Of a DNA stretch of 64,000 nucleotides, positions 52,494 through 62,400 are shown piece after piece. The notes beneath the pieces were generated by a model. That model made no database searches. It worked only from the letters and a program-made list of their open reading frames with translations, and was not told the origin of the DNA. The DNA lies in contig NZ_JAANIG010000020.1 in the NCBI RefSeq assembly GCF_011174675.1, positions 1 to 64,000 of the forward strand. Reading direction: 5' to 3'. How positions within the stretch are numbered: position 1 is the first letter of the stretch; every line of letters begins with the position of its first letter. Source of the DNA: Perlabentimonas gracilis. GTDB lineage: Bacteria; Bacteroidota; Bacteroidia; Bacteroidales; Tenuifilaceae. A program made the translations under genes and the position numbers.

Positions 52494-53189
52494 ATGAAAA
52501 CCATTGGATTTATTGGCGGTATGAGCTGGGAGTCGTCGGTTGTGTACTACGAATTGGCCAACCGTAAGGTTCGCCAAATGCTAGGCGGATTTCACTCGTG
52601 CCAAAGCATAATGTACACGGTAGATTTCGACCCCATACAAAAGTTACAGCATGAGGATAGATGGGCTGAACTTGATACGATGATGGCTCAAGCGGCAGTT
52701 CGGCTAGAGCGTGCCGGAGCGGATATTATTGTGCTATGCACCAATACTATGCACCTTTGCGAGAAGGCCATAATGAGTAGTATTTCAATTCCATTCCTTC
52801 ATATAGCCGAGGCAACTGGTCAGGAAATTGCTAAAAGAGGAATAGATACCATTGCTCTTCTGGGTACAAAGTTTACTATGGAGCGCGATTTTTACAAAGG
52901 TTACCTGAACGATAAGTTTGGTATAAAAGTGCTTATTCCCAATGATGAGGATAGAAACACGGTGCATAATATTATTTATGGCGAGCTGGTGCAGGGCCAG
53001 ATAAAACCTGATTCGCGACAAAAGTATGTAGATATAATTGCCAAGCTCGAAGCGCAGGATGCGCAGGGCGTTATACTGGGTTGTACTGAAATTCCTCTAC
53101 TGATTTCCGATGCCGATGTGAATATCCCCACCTTTAATACAACACAAATTCATGCCGAGAAGGCCGTGGAGTGGGCGTTGAAGCATTAA
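52494..53189 (+). CDS. Aspartate/glutamate racemase family protein
   Basis: The 231-aa product starts MKTIGFIGGMSWESSVVYYELANRKV, typical of the RacX/YgeA-type Asp/Glu racemases. The two catalytic cysteines are Cys82 in VLCTNTMH and Cys197 in ILGCTEIPLL. Length is usual. The reaction would be interconversion of D- and L-amino acid (often aspartate, or broad-specificity amino acids in YgeA). It is monocistronic, followed by two tandem 57-bp repeats and a terminator. The true substrate is unknown. Confidence 0.93.
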   Translation: MKTIGFIGGMSWESSVVYYELANRKVRQMLGGFHSCQSIMYTVDFDPIQKLQHEDRWAELDTMMAQAAVRLERAGADIIVLCTNTMHLCEKAIMSSISIPFLHIAEATGQEIAKRGIDTIALLGTKFTMERDFYKGYLNDKFGIKVLIPNDEDRNTVHNIIYGELVQGQIKPDSRQKYVDIIAKLEAQDAQGVILGCTEIPLLISDADVNIPTFNTTQIHAEKAVEWALKH

Positions 53190-53238
53190 CCTGTAAGAAT
53201 TAGGTCTGTATTTTTTAACCACACTAAGTGAAAGTTAT

Positions 53239-53352
53239 TGGTGGTTTCGACAGGCTCAACCACCGTTGTTCGCTTTGCTGGTAGCAAGTTGTGTGTTGGT
53301 GATTTCGACAGGCTCAACCACCGTTATTCGCTTTGTTGGTGGCAAGTTGCGT
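53239..53352 (+). repeat. Two tandem 57-bp repeats with hairpin core
   Basis: Copies at 53239-53295 and 53296-53352 differ at a handful of bases. Each has TTTCGACAGGCTCAACCACC near the start, where GGTGGTT and AACCACC can pair in the first copy. The motif TTTCGACAGGCTCAACC is dispersed in Bacteroidota genomes. Confidence 0.9.
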
Positions 53353-53368
53353 GTAAGTATAGAAACAC

Positions 53369-53399
53369 AAAAAGGGCGAGAAAACCTCTCGCCCTTTTT
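53369..53399. terminator. Bidirectional terminator between racemase and giant cargo gene
   Basis: AAAAAGGGCGAG (53369-53380) pairs perfectly with CTCGCCCTTTTT (53388-53399) around a 7-nt loop. Both A- and T-runs are present, so it works in both directions for two convergent genes. Confidence 0.9.
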
Positions 53400-53417
53400 G
53401 CTACATTCAAATGTTGG

Positions 53418-56400
53418 TTAGTTTACCTTAACAATTTTTCTGTTTTGTATATCACCATTGGTAAAGTATAGTGTTACTATGTATGTGCCTGCGCTAATAT
53501 TACCTGCACCTATTGTAATCTCTGTTTCGTTAGATATTTTGATATTTTTAATGAGCTGCCCCGCAACATTGGTAATTGCAATACGCTGAACACCTTCTAT
53601 TCCCTTAATCACAATTTTTTGGTCAAAGGGGTTTGGATAGATCTCAACATCTGAGAGCAATTCAACATTATAGCCAACAGCAACCAGCGTAATGGCGATA
53701 CTCTTATTTGCACCGCTAACGCTAAAGTTTCCGCTGTGCTCCTCATAGCCTGTGGCTGTAACGCTATAGGTGTAACTACCGTTAGCCAAACTAGTGCTAG
53801 CCTCCCCGTTGGAGTTGGTGGTAATAACTTCGCTGTCAACACTAATTTCGGCATCTTCAATAGGCTCTTGCGTATTCGATTTAACTGTGAATGTTACGGT
53901 AAATGTTTCGGGTTGTTCTGGTTCAAAATTAGCCGTAACGGTTGCGTCCTCGGCAGGCATAGTAAACGTGGTAGTGGCGTCCAGAGGTTCTGCTACATTG
54001 CCAGTCCAACCAGTAAACACAAACCCTTCGGCAGGCGAAGCCTTAATTGTTACTTGTTCAGCGGCTTCGTATTCTCCCTCTCCAGTTACTGTACCAGCGT
54101 TTGCGGGGCTAACCACTAGGGTAAGTGTATAAACTACTGGAGGAATCTCTTCAAACTCAACAGTTACAGAGGTATTCTGCAGAATGCCCGAAACGGTGTA
54201 GCTGTTCGTTGTATTTCCAGCAACGGTGGTTCCATTGTTTGTCCAGCGTTTAACCCTGTAGCCTTCCAATGGGGTTGCAGTAAATTCAACGGCCTTAGTT
54301 GCCAAAATTTCGTCTCCCGAATTAATTGGGCTATCATCTACGGTTGCTGCTAGCGAGCCGTTTCCGCCTACCACGCTGTATGTTACTGTATAGGTAGTAG
54401 TTGATACAGTAATACTTGCAGTAGTTGTTGGAGAATCTTCAAGGGAAAGTGTATAGTTATTTTTTTCTGCGCCACCGAGAGTGGCTGTAGTTATGCTAAC
54501 CGTCTTGTCGTCTCCAATATCCGCATTGGCAAAAGCTATCGTAATATCTGTGAGCGAAATCTCATCACCAGAGATAGAACCTGCTAGTGTGAGGTTATTC
54601 TCGTTGATAGTTGCCGTTGTATTACCGTCGTACTCTTTATCGTGGACAGTAAACGATCCTTCAATAGTGAGTTCTTTGGTAGTAATATTGGCTTGCAGGT
54701 CAGATGGCTGACTAACAGTGTAGTTACCCGCATCGGTTCCGCTGATTGTTATTGCTGTGGTAACAGCAACATCAGCCCCCACAAATTTTTGAGCAAATGT
54801 TCCTGTTGTAGCATTTCCCAGATTTACTACATCGCTGCCAATTACACCAGATAGAGTTGCTCCCGAAATAATTGCATTGGTAGTTCCATCGTACACCTTA
54901 CTAGCTGCGATTGCTCCTGTTACCGTTAACTCTTTTGCAGTGATATTAGCAGTTGCTGTTGGTGCGCCGGTTAATGTTAATGCGTAGTTTCCAGCATCTA
55001 TTCCAGCTAGAGTAGTGGCACTTACTAGGCTAACAACTTTTGATGTACCTGTATTCTTATTGTCAAAGGCAACAGCAGGATTTAACGTAACCTCATCAGA
55101 AGTAATAACGCCTTGCAATGTAAGTGAATTCGCGCTGATTGTTGCAGCATTAGTACCGTCGTATTCGCGGTTTGATGTGGTAAATGAACCGCCAACGGTT
55201 AATTCTTTGGCAGTAATACTTAATAAGCCTGTTGCATAACTTATTGTGTAATTGGTAGAGGATAATCCAGATGGTGTAATTACATAATTGGCCACTGTTT
55301 CTCCACTTTCCCGATTTGTGCCAAGTGTACCATTAAGCACGGTCTTATCTTCTCCGGCAATAAATCCAGTATAGCTAACTGTAAAAGCAGGGTCGGATGT
55401 ACCATACACTTTACTTGCATTGTTCGCACTTATGGTTAATAGTTTAGGAGTAATTGATAGTGCTCCAGGTGTATAGCCAATGGTGTAGTTTGTTGATGAG
55501 TATCCGCTAGGTACAATTGCATATGTTCCCACATTCTCGCCAGCATCACGGCTAAATTCTAGAGTACCACTTAGGGACGATAGATCATCTGCTGCAGCAA
55601 AGCCGCTATACTCGATGCTAAATGCAGGATCGTCGCTACCATAAACCTTGGTTTTGTTTTCGGCTGTAATAGTTAAGGTTTTAGGGGTAATTGTAAACGT
55701 ACCGTTCACGTAACTTAGGCTGTAGTTGCTTGCCGATAAACCCGAAGGGGTAATTAAATAAGTATTTACATCTTCTCCTGTTTCGCGGCTGATAGCAAGT
55801 TCTCCAAAAAATACGGTCTCATCGTCAGTAAACTCAAAACCAGTATATGAAACATTAAGAGCGGGATCGTTAGAGCCGTAGATTTTTTCGGCATCGTTAG
55901 CAGTTACAAAAAGCTCCTTAGCATTAATTGTGAGCAATCCTGTTTGGAATGTAATGCTATAATTATTGCTACTTAAGCCTGCAGGAGTAATGGTATATGT
56001 ATCAACATCCTCGCCGGGTTCACGTGTAATGGCCAAAGTACCTTCAAGTATCGATTCGTTTTCGCCAGCAATAAAACCATTGTATGAAACGGTAACCTCA
56101 GGGTCTGTTTCACCATAAGTTTTGTTGCAATTCGGGGCAGTTATGGTTAAAGGTTTTTGGAGAATATTTCCAGAAACAATTTGATCGTTAATGGAATACA
56201 TCCATTCAATCTCTCCTGTTAGAGCAAGACCTGAAACAATAACTGTTTTGTTGTTTCCTGCATTCTTGTTATCGAAATGGATCACAGCGTTTGTAATATC
56301 GAGCTGAACATCTTCAAAGGTTTCTTCAAAACCTGTGAGGTTACCCCAACTTAAAACAGCAGCGTTCCTTGTACCATCATATTCTTTTTCTACAATGGTT

Positions 56401-59400
56401 AAGCCTTCGATAGTTAAGATGGTTTTGTTAACCACAGATAGCGTTCCGTTCTGATAAGTAATACTATAATTACCAAGACCACTTCCCATAGCAGAAGATG
56501 GCACAGTAGGATAATCACCTTCAGCTGCAGTCGATGCTGATCCATCGCTTGATATAGTAACGCTTGTTACTTCATCGCTTCCTATTAATTCAAGAGGATC
56601 GGTTGTAAACTCATCGCCTGCAAAAACATAATCTGTTCCTGCCTGTTTCGAGAAGCTGTTTGCAATAATTGTAAGTGGTGCCGTGTTTACAGTAATATCA
56701 ACACTTCCCATAACGGTGTTGTAATTTGCATTATCGGTAGGTGTAAACGTAACATCGGCAGCGTAGGTGCCAGCATTAGGCTTGGTAGCCGGACTATCGA
56801 AAGAGAATGTACCAGCAACATCTACAGTTCCACCAGAGATTGTGGATTGCGAGATGGCTTCGCCGTAAGTTATTGCGCTAGCAACAGGCCAAACGCTTAT
56901 TTCCGGATCGGCTTTTGCTACACCAACCTCAACCGTTCCGCTAACTGTGCTATACGTTTCGCTGTTGGTTGGTGTAAAGGTAACGTTGGCTAGGTATGAT
57001 CCAGCAGCTGGCACGTAGCTTGGCGAATCGAAGGAAAAGGTTCCTTCAACCTCTGTGCTATTGTGACCGGCATAGCCTTCGGTTAAAGAAGAGGCTGAAA
57101 GAGCTTCACCATAGGTTATACCACTGGCCGTTGGCCATTCGGTAATGGTTGGGGTTGCTTTGCTAAGGGTGAAATATTCGCTGTAAGCTCCGTAACCATT
57201 GTTATAGTGGTATGCATACAAGCGATAGGTTTTACCCACCTCAAGATTATAGGTATTATAGGTGAAGGTTGATTGACCTTGGTTAAAATTGTTTTGATTA
57301 ATTATAAACCATTCTTCATTGTCAATTAGGTGAAAATCTATCCAGGAAGAGTATTGATTGACGATGGTAATGTCCATTTCTCCCATCACTTCAATATGGC
57401 TTAGAGCATTGGGTTCGATAAACGAGATTAGAGGAGTGCTTGATATGGTGAACTTTTCTGAATAGGACACTACCGAACTATTCTCGGCATCCTCAACCCG
57501 TATCATACTCTGCTCGAAATGTCCACTAATGCTAACAGGTACCTCGAAGTTAAAGTAGTTGTAACCATTTTGCGAAGCAATGCCATTAGCTATGGAACTC
57601 CATGTGCTGCCGTTGTCGAGAGAGTAACTAAGGTTCACCCCCGATACATTAAGCGAGTTCCAACTAATTCCGTAAGATAGACCAGTGTTCCAGTACGACC
57701 ATGAGTTTGGATCGGTAACCTCAATAACCGAAGCGTTATTTACAACCTCAAACTCGTTGCTATAAATAGAGCTCGTCTGTTCGTTGTGCCAGTAGTCTAT
57801 TCTAAACTTATAGGTACCGCTTGGCAAAGTTGCTGGTGCATTGTATGAATAAGTCACTGTTTCAGTATTGCTGAAGCCATATCCATGAGTATACCATGAT
57901 TCGTTCTCAAGCTCATCAACCATATAAGTGTTTGTCCAAACCTCGTCGCACCCCCGATAGTTAAAAGTGTAAGGTATCTGTTTGCTGACACTAAAATCGA
58001 AGGTCTGGTTTTCCTGTGGGTCTACAAATGTTATTTCTATAGGGCCACATTCTGTGGTGAAAGTACTTGCAGTTGACCAGCCAGAAGGTGTTCCGCCACA
58101 GTATGTGCGCACATAAAACTCGTACTCCGAGGAGTGGTTCAAGTCCTCCAGCGTGTAGGGGTTCTGTGTTACACCAGCCACCAGCTCACCTTGGGTAAGC
58201 GGATTGAAACCTTTAGCGCCGTAAATAATATCCCACTGGGTTGAGGTTTCGGGTTCTGTCCAACTAATCTCAGCCGAGGTTTGGGTTAGCGTTCCTACGG
58301 CAAGGTTGAATGGTTCAACGCAGGAAGGAATCTCATCGATAATGATATTATCGATAAATGCTCTCGACCAATTCTCACTAGTTCCATCTCCTAATTTAAA
58401 AGCTATATGTTTATCGGAACCTAGGTACTCATCGATCCACACTTCTATGCTTTGCCAATCATCTCCAGGGCGATTAGTTAGTTCGAAAGACTCTATAACA
58501 TTAAACGTATTACCATCAGTAGGATCGGACATAGTTCCAATAAATAAAGTACCATTAACCGGATCTGTTGCAAGCAAGGATTTACATCTAACTCTTAATC
58601 CATTAAGCCCTTGGGTGATTTCTGGTGTAGAAAGGATTGCGTGCCCATTCATACCATGATATAATCTGGCACTATTGGGTTGTGAATATGCCCTACCATT
58701 ACATCCGGTAATATCCATATTATAATTCAACCCCGTTGTAAACCAACATCCCGGTATATTTGAGGTTCTATCGAAGTTTTCTGTTAGCGGTAGAGTAACA
58801 GTGGGGCAAGTAACTGTGAACTCATCGCTGTAGGCCTGTGTTCCAGAATTGTTGTGGTATGCCATTACCCTATACGTGCCGGTAGAAAGCATGTAGGTAT
58901 CATCGGTTGTAACAGTGTTTGTTCCAACCGTTGCGCTGATGCCAGCAATTCCATAGGTATTATATTGACCTTGAATGTACAAAGACACCCATGATTCCGA
59001 TAAAACATCCATTGTTATGGTAAGTGGACCCCCAGTTTCTATTGTTGTGCCAGCAATGGGCGAGGAGAAGGTAACGGGGTCTTCGGAGCTAATGGTGAAC
59101 AATCCCGATTCGCTGGTTAGTCCATGGTCAGCAGAGTTTCTTACTCTTATTTTACATTGGTCGTATGTGCCACTTATATCACCTGGGATATCCCAGTAGT
59201 AACTGTTGTTACCATTATAGGTATTACCGTCCTCGGTGTTTAAGTTGCCCTCAATAATTGTCCAACTAAAGCCATTGTCGAGCGAGTAGTGAATATCTAC
59301 ATTGGTTAGGGCATTAGAGTTCCACCGGATTTCAATAGAACCATCAGGAGTATAGAAGGATGGATCCTCAAACTCAAACTGAGGACGAGTTAGTTCTAGG

Positions 59401-62400
59401 AACTCCTGATTGTTTACAATAATGAACTCGTCACTAAGGATTTCTCCTCTTGTACTTTCATCCTTTTCGTATATCAGTTTATATTGGTAGCTGCCACTGG
59501 TATAGTTAGAAGTAAGCGTATGATTGTGGTTGAAAACACCATCATTTTCGTCGCTAAAGCTAGTTATGTGTTTCCAACCATCATTTTGATCACTGATATA
59601 TAAATTGAAATACATGTAACCTAACCCAGCATACTCAACTTCGATGGGTATATTGTTATCAACCCCCACCTCGTAGGTATCGCTTGCCGTGGGCGAAGTA
59701 AATGACAGTGTTACATTGGGGTTGTTGATGGTAAAGTACTCGCTGTACTCGGTTACCCAGTCCCAAATAGTATTGCTATAATATTGGTATGCAAACCTAT
59801 AGCTACCAGAAAGGATTGTGCCTGGTATGCTGTAGCTGGTCAGGTATGTTGTACTTTCGTTATCGAGACATACCTCTTCCAGATGTACCCAGTTGCCATT
59901 ATTGTCGAAGTATAGTTCAACGCATCGGCCAATGCACCCATCGAGGGTAAGCTCAACGGGAATATCAGTATCTAATCCAACCTCATAGCTTTGGCTTGCT
60001 AAAGGCTCAGTAAAGATAATTTTGGAGTTGTTGGTAATGGTGAAAAAGTCGCTATAAGTCCCTTCGTTATTTGCCCATAAAAAGAATTGACCCTGCCCAG
60101 GTTGCAGGTTTAGAGGAATATTATATGTATAGTTGGTTGTTCCATTGCCATTGGAGTAGTAACTAGTTACCCAGTTCCAGCTACCCCAAGTGTCAATAAA
60201 GTAAATATCGCCATTAACTTCACCTACACCCTCGGCACTAATGCTGATATTTATTGTGCCATCGCACACATCGAAAGCATCGGCGCTGCTTGGCGATACG
60301 AATTGCAGTCCGTATTGACCCCAGTTATCGTTTAATGAAATATTTTCAAATACGCTAACTCTCCGATACTCATATATTGGCTCTCTGGTATCCCAACCAC
60401 CATTTAGGAAGTAGTTATACTCGTAGGTTCCTTCGGGTAGCTGTAGCGTTTTTGTCCAAACCATTGTCTCCTCAACCCTGCTCATGGCTTGTTTCTCGGG
60501 ATCGAAACCTGGCTCGGCCCAGTTAAACATATTCCCAGTAAAGTAAACAATATCGCTATTGGGGTCGAAGTTGCTGGCGTTGGTCATATCAACGTTGAAG
60601 GTAACGTTGTGGTAGGTAACGGTTTTAATCGTCACATCATCAATAAACACATAACCCGTTTGATTTTGGATATTGGAACTAACCCTAAAGGCAATGTGCT
60701 TATCGGTACCCGAATAGCTGTCGAATGCAACATACTCTTGCGCATAACTACCTTGCGTTTGAATGTGTGCAAAGTAGCTAAAAGTTGAGGCATCGGCTGG
60801 GTTGCTCATTGTACCTACCTCAAGTATCATATCGTTATTCCAGTAGTTCATTGCCATAAAGGTTACCTGAAGGCTACTAATATCGGCATCAATCTCTGGG
60901 GATATTAGGTAGGCTGTGCTGGAGGTGTTTGGCATATGTAGGTAAACCATATTGGGATCAGAATAGGCATAACCATCTAAAAAGTAAGTGCCACCACTAT
61001 TTGTTGCCCAGGTTTTCCAACACTGGGGCATTTGATATGAGTTGTCGAAATTCTCGATGATTGGTAGGGTTTGTGGACCGCACTCGGTGGTAAAGCCATA
61101 AGTATCGCTATAAGCTGTACCGTTTGCATTGGTGGCAAATGCTCTTGCATAATAGGTTGTTAATGGGGAAAGATCTTCGGCATTAACCGTATATTTGCCC
61201 AAAGCAAATTCCTCAGTGCTATACTTATGTTCATCATCGGTTGTTGGCTCAGTGTTACTACTGCTCCAGCATACGCCAAACAGTGTCCCCTGAGGGTTTC
61301 CAATATTTGTTACATCTACATTAAATACTGCACTGCTATGCGTTACTTCCATAACGCCTTCTATTACCGCCGATGGTAGTATCTCTATTGAGATAGCATC
61401 ATCTGTAGGATATCGCCAGTTTAGGTATGGGTAACCGATGTTACGATCGTTACCAATATTCCAAATGTCCTCGGCACCAAGGCCTTTGAAGTCCCAGCCA
61501 CCGTTAAGGAAGGTGGCAATATTGTTCATCTCGGCAGTGGTTTTGCCTGTGCCACCTGCACTTTCGTATAAATCAGTAGTTTGAGTATCCCAATAACTAT
61601 TCTGCACATAGCCATTCGGAGTACTTCCAACAAGCCCACCTAGGGCTGAATTGCCCGTAATGGTTCCTGCAAAAAAGCTATTCTCAACTATTCCACCAAG
61701 GGTTAAAATTCCAACTAACCCACCAATATTGTCTCCTCCAGATATCTCGCCAACACAATAGCTGTTAATTATTTTTGAGCTTGCCTGATGAACTCCAGCA
61801 ATGCCACCAATTGTATTATCTCCAGAAACACTAGCATTGCTGAAGCATTGTGATAATAATTCTGTATTGTTGCTAAAACCAATAATTCCTCCAACATAGT
61901 AACTTCCGGTTATATTTCCAGATGAGTAACAATTTTCAATTCTTGATAAATACGCTTGGCCAACTATTGCGCCTGTGCTATTCATTCCAGCAACCTGTGC
62001 ATTTACAGTAATAATACACCTAAGATTTGCTCCATATGTATAACCAAATAGACCTTGAAGACCCACTGTAGGCCTGTCGATTGTAATGTTTTGAATTTCA
62101 AAGTAATTGCCGTTATAGCCTCCAGTAAAAGGAGTGCCTGATATTCCAATTGGCGCCCATCCCTCGCCCTCATTCCAAGGTGATACGCCCAAGTCAATAT
62201 TATCGGTTTGAATAAAGTGCTTGTCAGCATAGTATCGCACTGCATTAAGCTGCTGGGCATTGGCAATTTCATAAGGGGCAGACTCAGAGCCATCGCCACC
62301 ATTAAAGCCAGGGAAATAGTATGCCGAAGCCTTGTTGGTTGGTAAAGATAATTCCGAGCCATATACCGCCCTAACCTCATATATGTAGTTAGTATAGTAA

